Shown here piece by piece: positions 54,769-63,995 of a stretch of DNA of 64,000 nt; positions within the stretch are counted from its first letter, which is position 1; each line of letters starts with the position of its first letter. The notes under the pieces are model-generated. The model ran no database searches. It was not told the DNA's origin and saw only the letters and a program-made list of their open reading frames with translations. The stretch covers positions 38,478-102,477 of the forward strand of contig NZ_JAFIWC010000022.1 in the NCBI RefSeq assembly GCF_017163755.1. Reading direction: 5' to 3'. The position numbers and the translations under genes were made by a program. Origin of the DNA: Xanthomonas sp. Its GTDB lineage: Bacteria > Pseudomonadota > Gammaproteobacteria > Xanthomonadales > Xanthomonadaceae.

Positions 54769-57426
54769 ATGAAATACCGCAAGTCCGTACTTACGGCCGC
54801 CATCGTCAGCAGCCTGGCCTTCGGCGCGCAGGCGCAGGAAGCGGCGGCGCCCGCTTCCGCGACCGACCTGGACACCATCCAGGTCGTCGGCATCCGCGGC
54901 AGCATGGAGAAGTCGCTGGATACCAAGCGCGAGGCGCGATCGCACGTGGAGGTGGTCACCGCCGAGGACATCGGCAAGCTGCCGGCGCGCAACGTCGCCG
55001 ACACCTTGCAGCGGCTGCCCGGCGTCAACATCAGCTCGTCCAGCGCCAACGAAGGCGGGTTCGACGAAAGCGACCGGGTCAGCCTGCGCGGCACCACGCC
55101 CAGCCTGACCCTGACCCAGATCAACGGCCACTCGATCGGCTCGGCGGACTGGTTCATCCTCAGCCAGACCGAAACCGTCGGGCGCAGCGTGAGCTATTCG
55201 CTGCTGCCGTCGGAGCTGGTCAGCCAGGTGATCGTGCACAAGTCGTCCGAAGCCAAACTCAACGAAGGCGGCAGCGCCGGCACCGTCGACGTGATCACCC
55301 GCAAGCCGCTGGAGTTCGCCGATCCGCTGCACGTGGAAGCCTCGGTGGGCGGCGTCTACTCCGACCTGCCCGACAGCACCAAGCCGCAGTTCAGCGGCCT
55401 GCTCAACTGGAAGAACGCGGCCAACAACTTCGGCATCCTGCTGCAGGCGTTCTACCAGGAGCGCGAGCTGCGCCGCGACGGCGAAGAGATCGTCGGCGGA
55501 TTCAGCCAGATCCCGGTCGACGCCCCGGTGGTGGCCACCAATCCGGACCTGGCTGGGGTGTACTACCCCAACCTGCCTGGCGCGGTCTATTTCGACCAGA
55601 CCCGCGAGCGCAAGGGCGGCCTGATCGCCCTGCAGTTCAAGCCGAGCGATACCCTGACGCTGGGCCTGGACGCATTCGTGTCCAAGATGGACGCCAAGAA
55701 CTACAACCGCAACTACATGCTGTGGACCGGCAACTTCGCCAATACCCAGGCGCCGCTGCCGGGCTACGTCATCCAGAACAACACGCTGGTCAAGGCCGAC
55801 TACGCAGGCGTGGCCGGCACCGGCTACGGCATCTACGACATGATCTCGCGGCCGCAGTCCAGCGCCGACACCGGCTACGTCACCTTCGATGCCGACTGGC
55901 AGGCGAGCGAGACGCTGAACCTCAAGTTCCAGGGCGGCACCACCGAAGGCAAGGGCAAGACGCCCACCCAGAACATCGCCGAGGTCGTGACCGGCGTGGG
56001 CGCCGGCGGCGGCTGGCAGGTCAACGGCACCGACCGGCCGACCGACTGGTACCTCGGCGGCGACAACAGCTCCCCGGCCGGCTCGCTGTGGGGCGGCACC
56101 TGGGGCGCGCAGAACTACGAAGTGACCGACAAGGAGCGCTGGGGCAAGCTCGACGGCCAGCTCTATTTCGGCAACGAGGGCGTCATGCCGACCCTGGACT
56201 TCGGCGTGCGCTATGCCGATCACACCCGTCAAGTGGAAAGCCCCTACGGCTGGGACCTGGACGGCGACGGCATCTGGGCGTCGCTGCAGTCCGCGGCGAT
56301 CGGCCACTACCCCGGCGACTTCGGCAACGGCATCGGCGGCAACCTTCCGTCCAACATCTGGTACTTCACCCAGGAAGCGCTGGCCGACGCCATCAACGGC
56401 AATTCGACGCTGCGCAACGACGGCGCACGCAAGAACTGGGCATCGGAGTTCAAGGTTCAGGAGAAGAGCACCGCCGCCTACATCCAGGCCAACCTGGAAG
56501 GCGACGACTGGGACGCCAACTTCGGCGTGCGCTACGTCAACATCAAGCAGGACATCCGCTACAACCGCGCGGTGGCCGCCGGCTCTCCGGGCGCCATCGA
56601 GACCTCGCTGTTCGGGCCGTACGTGCCGGTGCTCGCCGAGAACGAGCACAAGCGCCTGCTGCCGAGCGCCAACGTCAAGTTCCAGCTCAACGAGGACACC
56701 GTGCTGCGCGTGGCCGCGTCGCAGACGATGACGCTGCCCGACTATTCGGCGCTGGCCGGCGCGGTGGCGCTGTCCAACCTCACCCACACCGGCTCGGGCG
56801 GCAACTCGGACCTGGATCCGATCATCGCCACCAACGTCGATGCGTCGCTGGAGTGGTACTTCGCTCCGCGCGCGCTGCTGGCGGCCAGCGTCTACTCGAT
56901 GGACCTGCGCAACTACGTCAAGTACGACACCGTGGTCCGGCCGTACGTGAACGACCAGACCGGCAACGTCGAAGACTATGAAGTCACCATTCCGGTCAAC
57001 AGCGACGGCCGCGTGCGCGGCCTGGAACTAACCTACGAACAGCCGATCGGCGACTACCTGGGTTTCTCCGCCAACTACACCTACGCCGATGGCGAGGCCG
57101 ACGGCGGCGCGCCGCTGGTGGGCACCTCGAAGAACACCTACAACGCCTCGGTGTACTTCGAGAACGACAGCTTCAATGCCCGCGTCGCCTACACCTACCG
57201 CTCCTCGTTCTACCACGGCATGCTGCGCGCCAACGAGTATTTCCAGGACGACACCGGCACGCTGGCCGCCTCGCTCGGCTACAAGGTCACCGACTGGTTC
57301 TCGGTCAGCCTGGACGGGCTCAACCTCAACAACCCGAAGCTGAAGTACTACGTGGCCGACGGCCGCCCGCAGGCGTTCTACAGCAACGGCCGCCAGTACT
57401 ACCTCAACCTGCGCTTCAAGTTCTGA
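54769..57426 (+). CDS. TonB-dependent receptor for GlcNAc/chito-oligosaccharides
   Basis: 885 residues from the ATG at 54769, which follows GAGGAGA (an ATG at 54754 is upstream of that). Signal peptide ends about residue 23; TonB box LDTIQVVGIRGSMEKSL; plug domain typical of the Xanthomonas/Caulobacter carbohydrate receptor group (RNVADTLQRLPGVNI; RVSLRGT; GGSAGTVDVITRKPLEF); barrel ends YYLNLRFKF. Position between the kinase and GH20 genes indicates uptake of chitin-derived sugars across the outer membrane. A terminator lies just after. Confidence 0.9.
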   Translation: MKYRKSVLTAAIVSSLAFGAQAQEAAAPASATDLDTIQVVGIRGSMEKSLDTKREARSHVEVVTAEDIGKLPARNVADTLQRLPGVNISSSSANEGGFDESDRVSLRGTTPSLTLTQINGHSIGSADWFILSQTETVGRSVSYSLLPSELVSQVIVHKSSEAKLNEGGSAGTVDVITRKPLEFADPLHVEASVGGVYSDLPDSTKPQFSGLLNWKNAANNFGILLQAFYQERELRRDGEEIVGGFSQIPVDAPVVATNPDLAGVYYPNLPGAVYFDQTRERKGGLIALQFKPSDTLTLGLDAFVSKMDAKNYNRNYMLWTGNFANTQAPLPGYVIQNNTLVKADYAGVAGTGYGIYDMISRPQSSADTGYVTFDADWQASETLNLKFQGGTTEGKGKTPTQNIAEVVTGVGAGGGWQVNGTDRPTDWYLGGDNSSPAGSLWGGTWGAQNYEVTDKERWGKLDGQLYFGNEGVMPTLDFGVRYADHTRQVESPYGWDLDGDGIWASLQSAAIGHYPGDFGNGIGGNLPSNIWYFTQEALADAINGNSTLRNDGARKNWASEFKVQEKSTAAYIQANLEGDDWDANFGVRYVNIKQDIRYNRAVAAGSPGAIETSLFGPYVPVLAENEHKRLLPSANVKFQLNEDTVLRVAASQTMTLPDYSALAGAVALSNLTHTGSGGNSDLDPIIATNVDASLEWYFAPRALLAASVYSMDLRNYVKYDTVVRPYVNDQTGNVEDYEVTIPVNSDGRVRGLELTYEQPIGDYLGFSANYTYADGEADGGAPLVGTSKNTYNASVYFENDSFNARVAYTYRSSFYHGMLRANEYFQDDTGTLAASLGYKVTDWFSVSLDGLNLNNPKLKYYVADGRPQAFYSNGRQYYLNLRFKF

Positions 57427-57458
57427 CGCGGCAACGCATGCGCAATGTGTGACCCACT

Positions 57459-57491
57459 GCGGGCCCGGATTCGTCCGGGCCCGCTTTGCTT
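57459..57491 (+). terminator. Terminator between the TonB receptor and hexosaminidase genes
   Basis: GCGGGCCCGGA (57459-57469), loop TTCG, TCCGGGCCCGC (57474-57484), then TTTGCTT. An 11-bp perfect stem with a UUCG tetraloop but a short, interrupted T-run; readthrough into the hexosaminidase gene is plausible. Confidence 0.75.
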
Positions 57492-57521
57492 GCAGCCGGC
57501 AGGTGCCGGCAGGAGACGCCG

Positions 57522-59843
57522 ATGACCCGTTCCACTCGCCGCACCCTCCTCTCGCCCAGTCGCTGGGCCGCCGCCGTGCTGATCGCGCTGGCCGCGCTGC
57601 CGGCGGCCGCCATCGCCGCCGCGCCGCTGCCGCTGATCCCGGCACCGCAGCAGGCGCGCCTGGAAGGCGGCGGTTTCGCCCTGGATGCCGGCGTGCGCGT
57701 GCATGCCGACGATCCGCGCGCGGCCGCGGTCGCGCGCCAGTTCATCGACGGCCTGGCGCGCGGCAGCGGACTGCGGCTGCAACTCGCGCCACCGGCAAGC
57801 GACGCCGGCGCGCGCGGCGGCATCGTGTTCGCGCTGGATCCCAAGGCCAGCGCGTCGCCGGAAGGCTACGTGCTCGATATCGGGCCCGACGGCGTGCGTG
57901 CGCGCGCCGCCGACCCGCGCGGCCTGTTCTACGCGGCGGTGACGCTGTGGCAGCTCGCGCCGGCCTCCGGACAGGCGCGCCCGGCGGTGCTGCCCGGCGC
58001 GCACATCGTCGATGCGCCGCGTTTCGGCTGGCGCGGGCTGATGCTGGATTCGGCGCGCCATTTCCAGAGCGTGGAGCAGGTCAAGCAGCTGCTGGACGCG
58101 ATGGCGCTGCACAAGCTCAACACCCTGCACTGGCACCTCACCGACGACCAAGGCTGGCGCATCGAGATCCCGAAGTATCCGAAGCTGACCCAGATCGGCG
58201 CTTGCCGGGTCGCGGCCGGCGACGCCGGTATCGGCGCCGACGGCCGCCCGCTGCGCAGCTGCGGCTTCTACAGCCAAGCGCAGATCCGCGAGGTGGTGGC
58301 CTACGCCGCCGCGCGCCACATCACCATCGTGCCGGAATTCGACCTGCCCGGACACGCCACCGCCGCGCTGGCCGCGTATCCGCAGTTCGGCTCGATCGAC
58401 ACGCCGCTGCAGGTCTCCAACGAATGGGGCGTACACGCCAACCTGTTCAACGCCAGCGAGCAGACGCTGACGTTCTTCGAGGACGTGCTCGGCGAAATGA
58501 TCGCGCTGTTCCCCGGCACCTACATCCACGTCGGCGGCGACGAGGCGGTCAAGGACCAATGGAAGGGCTCGCCGGCGGCGCAGGCGCGAATCAGGGAGCT
58601 GGGCCTGGCCAACGAGGAGCAGCTGCAGGGCTGGATCATCAAGCGCCTGGAAGGCTATCTCCACGCGCACGGACGGCGCCTGATCGGCTGGGACGAGATC
58701 CTCGCCGGCGGCCTGCCCGAGCGCGCCACGGTGATGTCGTGGCGGGGCATCGAAGGCGGCATCGATGCCGCGCGCCAGGGCCACGACGTGGTGATGGCGC
58801 CGGTCACCGACCTGTACCTGGACTACCTGCAGACCGCCTCGCCCGACGAGCCGCCGGGGCGTCCGGCGCTGATCGAGCTGCGCAAGGTGTACGCGTTCGA
58901 TCCGGTGCCGGCGGTGCTGGACGAGAAGCAGCGCAAGCACGTGCTCGGGCTGCAGGCCACTGCCTTCTCCGAGCACATGCGCAGCTGGGAACGGCTGCAG
59001 CACGCGGTGTTCCCGCGCATCGCCGCCGTCGCCGAAACCGGCTGGACACCGGCGCAAGGCAAGGACTACGACGGTTTCCTGCAGCGCCTGCCGGACCTGC
59101 TGGCGCACTACCGCGCGCTCGGCATCGCCTATGCGGCCACGCCGTTCCAGCCGCAGTTCGAGGTGCGCGGCGACCGCGCCGCGGCGCAGGCCACGGTGGG
59201 CCTGGCCACGCCGCTCGGTTACCCGGACATCCGCTACACCACCGACGGCAGCGCGCCAAGCGCCACATCGGCGCGCTACACCGAACCGCTGACCGTCGCG
59301 TTGCCAACCACGATCGCCGCGCAGGCGTTCGCCGACGGCATGCCGATCGCCGACGCAGTGCGCCGCCGCGTGGACCTGGCCGCGCTGCGCACCCGCCGCG
59401 ACGAAGACCTGGCGATGTGCAGCGGCAAGCTGACCCTGCGGCTGGAGGACGACGGCCCGCGCGAGGGCGAGCGCGCGATCTTCGACGTGGACATCTTCGA
59501 CCCGTGCTGGACCTGGAAGCAGGCGCCGCTGGACGGCATCGGCGCGCTGCAGGTGCGCGCCGGCCGCCTGCCCTACTACTTCCAGCTCGCCCACGACGAG
59601 CCGCAGCGGCGGTTCCGCCCGGCACGCACGCCGCACGGCGAACTGGTGGTGCGCGACGGCTGCGACGGCGCGACGCTGGCCAGCGTCGCGCTGCCGGCGC
59701 GCCCGGACGCCGATGGCTTCGTGACCCTGCACGCGCCGCTGCCGGCCGACGCGCCGCGCAGCGCCGACCTGTGCGTCTACTTCACCGGCGACACGCGCCC
59801 GGCGATGTGGGTGCTGGACCGGCTGACGCTGCAGCCGCGCTAG
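57522..59843 (+). CDS. Exported beta-N-acetylhexosaminidase, GH20
   Basis: 773 residues from the ATG at 57522 (CAGGAG 8 bases before). Signal peptide about 1-35. GH20b-type N-terminal domain, then a TIM barrel with LHWHLTDDQGWRIEI, the catalytic pair Asp340-Glu341 in HVGGDEAVKDQW, and GWDEIL; the C-terminal part includes a chitobiase-type repeat (IRYTTDGSAPSATSARY). It cleaves terminal GlcNAc from chito-oligosaccharides or glycans in the periplasm or outside. Final gene of the rightward nag set. Confidence 0.93.
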   Translation: MTRSTRRTLLSPSRWAAAVLIALAALPAAAIAAAPLPLIPAPQQARLEGGGFALDAGVRVHADDPRAAAVARQFIDGLARGSGLRLQLAPPASDAGARGGIVFALDPKASASPEGYVLDIGPDGVRARAADPRGLFYAAVTLWQLAPASGQARPAVLPGAHIVDAPRFGWRGLMLDSARHFQSVEQVKQLLDAMALHKLNTLHWHLTDDQGWRIEIPKYPKLTQIGACRVAAGDAGIGADGRPLRSCGFYSQAQIREVVAYAAARHITIVPEFDLPGHATAALAAYPQFGSIDTPLQVSNEWGVHANLFNASEQTLTFFEDVLGEMIALFPGTYIHVGGDEAVKDQWKGSPAAQARIRELGLANEEQLQGWIIKRLEGYLHAHGRRLIGWDEILAGGLPERATVMSWRGIEGGIDAARQGHDVVMAPVTDLYLDYLQTASPDEPPGRPALIELRKVYAFDPVPAVLDEKQRKHVLGLQATAFSEHMRSWERLQHAVFPRIAAVAETGWTPAQGKDYDGFLQRLPDLLAHYRALGIAYAATPFQPQFEVRGDRAAAQATVGLATPLGYPDIRYTTDGSAPSATSARYTEPLTVALPTTIAAQAFADGMPIADAVRRRVDLAALRTRRDEDLAMCSGKLTLRLEDDGPREGERAIFDVDIFDPCWTWKQAPLDGIGALQVRAGRLPYYFQLAHDEPQRRFRPARTPHGELVVRDGCDGATLASVALPARPDADGFVTLHAPLPADAPRSADLCVYFTGDTRPAMWVLDRLTLQPR

Positions 59844-59877
59844 CGCCCGCTACGCCGTTGCCCGGCCGCCGCGCCGC

Positions 59878-60279
59878 TCAGGCCAGCGCGCGGCGGCCGA
59901 ACAGGCGCCGGTCCAGCCACAGCATGCAGTTGCGCAGCGGCGTGGGCAGCAGCGCCATGCCCGCCGCCACGCCCACGCCATTGGCCAGCGCATCGCGCGG
60001 ATCGGCCATGCGGTCCACGGTCAGCGCGCCCTGGGCGAACTCGATGCCGATGCCCAGCGCGACCAGGCCGACGGCCGCCAGCAGCAACGCGCGCGGCCGC
60101 GCGAACAGCTGCACCGCGCCCCAGGCCAGCAGGAAATAGGCGAGGAAATGCTCGATCTTGTCGCCGCCCGACGGCAATTCCGGGATCTGCGGCGGCGGCC
60201 CCAGGCACACCGCGATCACCACGGCGATCGCCAGCAGCCACAGGCCCAGCCACAGCGCCGGACGCCGGAACCCGCGCAT
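59878..60279 (-). CDS. VanZ-like membrane protein
   Basis: 133 residues from the ATG at 60279. Four hydrophobic segments; GGDKIEHFLAYFLLAWGAVQLF and IGIEFAQGALTVDRMADPRDALANGVGVAAG are the VanZ-family core (DKxxHFxAY...EhxQxxxxxRxxdxxDxxaNxxG). A GTG at 60294 overlapping the upstream stop as GTGA gives a 138-residue alternative start. Function of such stand-alone VanZ proteins is unknown. Coupled to the MidA-like gene. Confidence 0.85.
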   Translation of the reverse strand: MRGFRRPALWLGLWLLAIAVVIAVCLGPPPQIPELPSGGDKIEHFLAYFLLAWGAVQLFARPRALLLAAVGLVALGIGIEFAQGALTVDRMADPRDALANGVGVAAGMALLPTPLRNCMLWLDRRLFGRRALA

Positions 60280-60290
60280 CGCACGCACGC

Positions 60291-61475
60291 TCACAGGCGC
60301 CAGGTCAGGTCGCCGGCCAGGAACGCCGGGCCCAGCGCCACGTCGCGTTCGAAGCCCATCACCTGGAAACGCTCGCCCATCTCGCTGGGCAGGGTCAGCC
60401 GCTTGACCTGTTCGCGCAGGCGCATGCGCCCGTGCTCGTCGGTGCGCGCCTCGGCCTCGGCCAGCAGCGCATCGATGCCGTTGCCGAGCAGGAAGCTGGC
60501 TTGGTTGCAGTAGCCGGCCAGGTCGAACCCGGCGCCGGTGCCGGCCTCGGCCAGCGCGGTGAAGTCCACCGACGCGGTAAGGTCCTGCAGCCCCGGCCAC
60601 AGGTAGGGATCGGCATGGGTGCGGTGCCGGTAGAACGCGCGCAAGGTGCCGTCGTCGCGCTGCGGCAGGTAGAACTCGCGGCGCGGATAGCCGTAGTCGA
60701 CGAACAGCATCGCGCCGCTGCGCAGCCCGCCGGCCACCGCCTGCACCCAGTACGGCAGCTGCGGCAGCAGTTCGGAGCGGTAGCCGTCGGCGAATGGCGC
60801 CTGCAGGTAGCGCTCGACGTGGCGCACCGCCGCGGCGAGCAGCGGGTCGGCCGGCTGCTCGCCGCGGCCGAAGCGGCCTTCGCCGTCCAGCACCACGGTC
60901 TCCTCGAACACCTCGCCGTCGCGCAGGGTGAAGCGCGGCGTCGGCAACGCGTCGATCACCTCGTTGGCGAACAGCACGCCGTTCCAGTCGTCCTCGAACG
61001 GCCGGTCCAGCCACTCCACCAGTTCGAACACCGGCGGGATCAGCGCCCGCGCCAGGCGCTCGCGCTGGCGTTCGCGCAGGTCCGCGCTGGGCTCCAGGAT
61101 CGCGTAGCGCTCCGGCAACGCATCCAGCGCCAGCAGGCGCTTGAGCATCACCTCGGCGAACGCGCCGCTGCCGCCGCCGATCTCCAGGAACCGCGCCTGC
61201 GGGCCCAACTGGCGCAGCGCCGGCGCCAGCGCGTTGGACACGGTCGCGGCGAACAGCGCACCCAGTTCCGGCGCGGTGACGAAGTCGCCGTGCTCGCCGA
61301 ACTTGCTGCTGCCGGCGCTGTAGTAGCCCAGGCCGGGCGCGTACAGCGCCAGTTCCATGAAGCGGAAGAACGGGATTGCGCCGCCGGCGGCGGCGATCTC
61401 CGCGCGCAGGTGCGCGGCCAGGCGGTCGCTGTGGGCGAGCGCGTCGGCATCGGGCGCAGGAAGATCGATAGGCAT
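60291..61475 (-). CDS. SAM-dependent methyltransferase, MidA/NDUFAF7 family
   Basis: 394 residues. The family N-terminus IPFFRFMELALYAPGLGYYS is followed by FGEHGDFVTAPELGALFA and motif I FLEIGGGSGAFAEVML; NEVIDALP and MLFVDYGYPRREFY complete the DUF185 signature. The mitochondrial homologue methylates an Arg of a complex I subunit; the bacterial target is not known to me. ATG at 61475 chosen. It is divergent from the pteridine reductase gene, 54 bases apart. Confidence 0.9.
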   Translation of the reverse strand: MPIDLPAPDADALAHSDRLAAHLRAEIAAAGGAIPFFRFMELALYAPGLGYYSAGSSKFGEHGDFVTAPELGALFAATVSNALAPALRQLGPQARFLEIGGGSGAFAEVMLKRLLALDALPERYAILEPSADLRERQRERLARALIPPVFELVEWLDRPFEDDWNGVLFANEVIDALPTPRFTLRDGEVFEETVVLDGEGRFGRGEQPADPLLAAAVRHVERYLQAPFADGYRSELLPQLPYWVQAVAGGLRSGAMLFVDYGYPRREFYLPQRDDGTLRAFYRHRTHADPYLWPGLQDLTASVDFTALAEAGTGAGFDLAGYCNQASFLLGNGIDALLAEAEARTDEHGRMRLREQVKRLTLPSEMGERFQVMGFERDVALGPAFLAGDLTWRL

Positions 61476-61529
61476 GCGGCACTGGATTGCGTGGACAATG
61501 CACAGCATAGCCGAGCACGGAATGCGTAC

Positions 61530-62264
61530 ATGACCGAGACCAAAGTGGCCCTGATCACCGGCAGCGCGCGGCGCATCGGCGCCGGCATCGCCCGCCGCCT
61601 GCATGCGGCCGGCTACCGCGTGGCGCTGCACGCGCATTCATCCGGCGCCGAGCTGCAGGCCCTGGCGCAGGAACTGGAAGGCCGGCGCGCGGACAGCACG
61701 CTGGCGCTGCATGCCGACCTGCGCGACGCGGCGCAGTTGCCGGCGCTGGTGGCGCAGTGCGTGCAGCGCTTCGGCCGGCTCGACGCGCTGGTCAACAACG
61801 CCTCCAACTTCTATCCCACGCCGCTGGCCGAGGCGACGCCGGCGCAGTGGGACGACCTGTTCGCGGTCAACGCGCGCGCGCCGCTGTTCCTGGCCCAGGC
61901 CGCCGCCGAACAGCTGCGCCGGCACCGCGGCGCGATCGTCAACCTCACCGATCTGCACGCCGAGCAGCCGCTGCGCGACCATCCGCTGTACTGCGCCGCC
62001 AAGGCCGCGCTGGCGATGCTGACCCGTTCGCTGGCGCTGGAGCTGGCGCCGCAGGTCCGGGTCAACGCGATAGCCCCCGGCGCGATCCTGTGGCCGGAAG
62101 CCGGCAAGGACGACGCCGCGCAGCAGGCATTGCTGGCGCGCACCCCGCTGGCGCGGACCGGCAGCGTCGAGGACATCGCCGAAGCGGTGCGCTGGCTGCT
62201 CGACGACGCCGGCTTCGTCACCGGGCATACGTTGCGGGTGGATGGGGGGCGGGGGCTTTCCTGA
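61530..62264 (+). CDS. Pteridine reductase (SDR; PTR1/FolM-like)
   Basis: 244 residues. N-terminal TGSARRIGAGIARRLH has the TGxxxRxG dinucleotide motif that separates pteridine reductases from other SDRs; NNASNFYPTPL, the catalytic YCAAKAAL and the NAIAPGAILWPE loop follow. It would reduce dihydrobiopterin/dihydromonapterin or dihydrofolate. The convergent folK gene 122 bases away supports a pterin role. Its stop abuts a repeat element. Confidence 0.88.
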   Translation: MTETKVALITGSARRIGAGIARRLHAAGYRVALHAHSSGAELQALAQELEGRRADSTLALHADLRDAAQLPALVAQCVQRFGRLDALVNNASNFYPTPLAEATPAQWDDLFAVNARAPLFLAQAAAEQLRRHRGAIVNLTDLHAEQPLRDHPLYCAAKAALAMLTRSLALELAPQVRVNAIAPGAILWPEAGKDDAAQQALLARTPLARTGSVEDIAEAVRWLLDDAGFVTGHTLRVDGGRGLS

Positions 62265-62266
62265 GA

Positions 62267-62422
62267 GCCGGGACTCGGGACTGGGGACTCGGGACTCGGT
62301 GGTCATGAATGCTGGTCGTGCCTCGTCCCGTGATGCTTGGGCGGCCAGGAAGCTGTCCCCGTAGCCCCCGTCCCCGAGTCCCGGCTTTACCGAGTCCCGA
62401 GTCCCCAGTCCCGAGTCCCGGC
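62267..62422. repeat. 156-bp inverted-repeat element, copy 1
   Basis: Perfect 34-bp terminal inverted repeats: left 62267-62300 (GCCGGGACTCGGGACTGGGG continuing ACTCGGGACTCGGT) and right 62389-62422, its exact reverse complement. Each arm is made of heptamer-like GGGACTC units. The 88-bp centre is shared with copy 2 (63845-63995). It starts 3 bases after the pteridine reductase stop and its right arm encodes the last ten codons or so and the stop of folK. Confidence 0.92.
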
Positions 62423-62908
62423 TTCACGAAGCTCCACCACCTCGAACGCCTCCCCGAACTGCGCATGCGCCTGCCACAACGCGCCCAGGGTGCGCCCGCT
62501 GACCGGGTCGACGAAGTCCGCGGCGATGTCGGCCAGCGGCTTGAGCACGAAGGCGTGGCGCAGTTCCGGGCGCGGGATGCGCAGGTGGCCGGGGCCTTCG
62601 ACGATGCGCTCGCCGTAGAACACCACGTCGATGTCCAGGGTGCGGTCGCTGAAGCGCGGGCCGCTGCGATCGCGCCCGTGGGCGTCTTCCAGCGCATGCA
62701 GCCAGGCATCCAGCGGCAGCAGGTCCAGCTCGGTGTGCAGCGCCACCGCATTGTTCAGGAAGTCCGGGCCGTCGAAACCGACCGCCGCGGTGCGGTAGGT
62801 CGGCGACACCCGAATGCGGCCAAAGCGTTGCTGCAGCGCGTTCACGGCGGCGAGCAGGTGATGCCGGGGGCGCAGATTGCTGCCCAGGCTGAGGAGCACG
62901 GTGGTCAT
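62387..62908 (-). CDS. folK: 2-amino-4-hydroxy-6-hydroxymethyldihydropteridine pyrophosphokinase
   Basis: 173 residues from the ATG at 62908 (TTVLLSLGSNLRPRHHL). HPPK signatures are complete: SLGSNL, FLNNAVAL, RFSDRTLDIDVVFYG (Mg-binding Asp pair) and IPRPELRHAFVLKPLADIA. The last residues, roughly GTRDWGLGTR, are translated from the right arm of the repeat element, so the stop codon is repeat-derived. It makes the pyrophosphorylated pterin for folate synthesis; folP is not in the window. Confidence 0.95.
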   Translation of the reverse strand: MTTVLLSLGSNLRPRHHLLAAVNALQQRFGRIRVSPTYRTAAVGFDGPDFLNNAVALHTELDLLPLDAWLHALEDAHGRDRSGPRFSDRTLDIDVVFYGERIVEGPGHLRIPRPELRHAFVLKPLADIAADFVDPVSGRTLGALWQAHAQFGEAFEVVELREAGTRDWGLGTR

Positions 62909-63003
62909 GCGGTATTCGCGCACGCCGCGGCGCCGAGCGTCAACGGGTAGCCAAGCCCGGCACCCCCGCATAGAATCGAAGCGCACAGCATTCCGGCAGG
63001 CAC

Positions 63004-63843
63004 ATGACTTATTGCGTAGGCATCGAAGTGGACGAAGGCCTGGTCTTCGCCGCAGACACGCGCACCAACGCCTCGCTGGACGACGTCCGCGTGCATCGCA
63101 AGCTGCACGTGTTCGAGTACCCGGGCCAGGCGGTGTTCGTGCTGATGTCGGCCGGCAACCTGGCCACCACCCAGCTGACCATCTCCAAGCTGCAGCGCGA
63201 CGCGGACGATCCCGAGGCGCCGCGCAGCCTGCGCTCGTTCCGGCACCTGTTCGAGGTGGCCGAGTACGTGGGCGAGGTGCTGGTGTCCAGCCAGATCAAA
63301 CTGTCGGACCAGTCGCAGCACAGCGGCGTCAGCGTGCAGTCCACGCTGATCCTCGGCGGGCAGATCGCCGGCGAGCGCCCCGGCCTGTACATGATCTATC
63401 CGCTGGGCAACGCCATCGCCACCTCGCCGGAAACGCCCTATCTGCAGATCGGCGAATCCAAGTACGGCAAGCCGATCCTGGACCGCATCATCCGCCCGGA
63501 GATGAAGCTGGAGGACGCGGCGCGCACCGCGCTGGTGTCGCTGGACTCGACCATCCGCTCCAACCTATCGGTGGGCATGCCGATCGACCTGGCGCTGATC
63601 CGCGCCAACGACCTGCGCGTGACCGAACGCATGCGCCTGGAAGCGGACACCCCGCTGTATTCGGAGATCCACGAGACCTGGTCGCGCAAGCTGGAGAACG
63701 CGGTGCGCACGCTGCCGCGCTTCCCGTGGGAACCGGCGCTGAGCACCGAAAGCGACGTCGACCTGCGCGGCACGCTGCCGCCGCTGCCGCCGCGCCGCGC
63801 GCCGGCGCGCCGCGATCCGGAAGACCAGTCGTCGCAGCAGTGA
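63004..63843 (+). CDS. Anbu-type proteasome homologue peptidase
   Basis: 279 residues of the N-terminal nucleophile proteasome fold. After removal of Met1 the catalytic Thr2 begins the mature chain in TYCVGIEVDEGLVFAADTRTNASLDDVRVHRKLH; the conserved Asp/Lys positions of Anbu proteins follow in ADTRTN and HRKL. FVLMSAGNLATTQ and SVQSTLILGGQI are further family blocks. The Arg/Pro-rich tail (about 255-279) is unlike the core. Anbu genes usually sit with an ATP-grasp protein, an alpha-E protein and a transglutaminase; those would be outside this window. Confidence 0.88.
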   Translation: MTYCVGIEVDEGLVFAADTRTNASLDDVRVHRKLHVFEYPGQAVFVLMSAGNLATTQLTISKLQRDADDPEAPRSLRSFRHLFEVAEYVGEVLVSSQIKLSDQSQHSGVSVQSTLILGGQIAGERPGLYMIYPLGNAIATSPETPYLQIGESKYGKPILDRIIRPEMKLEDAARTALVSLDSTIRSNLSVGMPIDLALIRANDLRVTERMRLEADTPLYSEIHETWSRKLENAVRTLPRFPWEPALSTESDVDLRGTLPPLPPRRAPARRDPEDQSSQQ

Positions 63844-63844
63844 A

Positions 63845-63995
63845 GCCGGGACTCGGGACTGGGGACTCGGGACTCGGTGGTCATGAGCGCTGGTGGTGCG
63901 TCGCCCCGTGATGCTTGGGCGGCTAGAAAGCTATCCCCGTAACCTCCCCGCCCCCGGGCCCCGTCTTTACCGAGTCCCCAGTCCCGAGTCCCGGC
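63845..63995. repeat. Inverted-repeat element, copy 2 (151 bp)
   Basis: Left arm 63845-63878 is identical over 34 bp to copy 1; right arm 63969-63995 is 27 bp, one heptamer shorter. The centre resembles that of copy 1 (TGATGCTTGGGCGGC, GTGGTCATGA) with scattered differences. It starts 2 bases after the Anbu gene stop. Confidence 0.92.
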
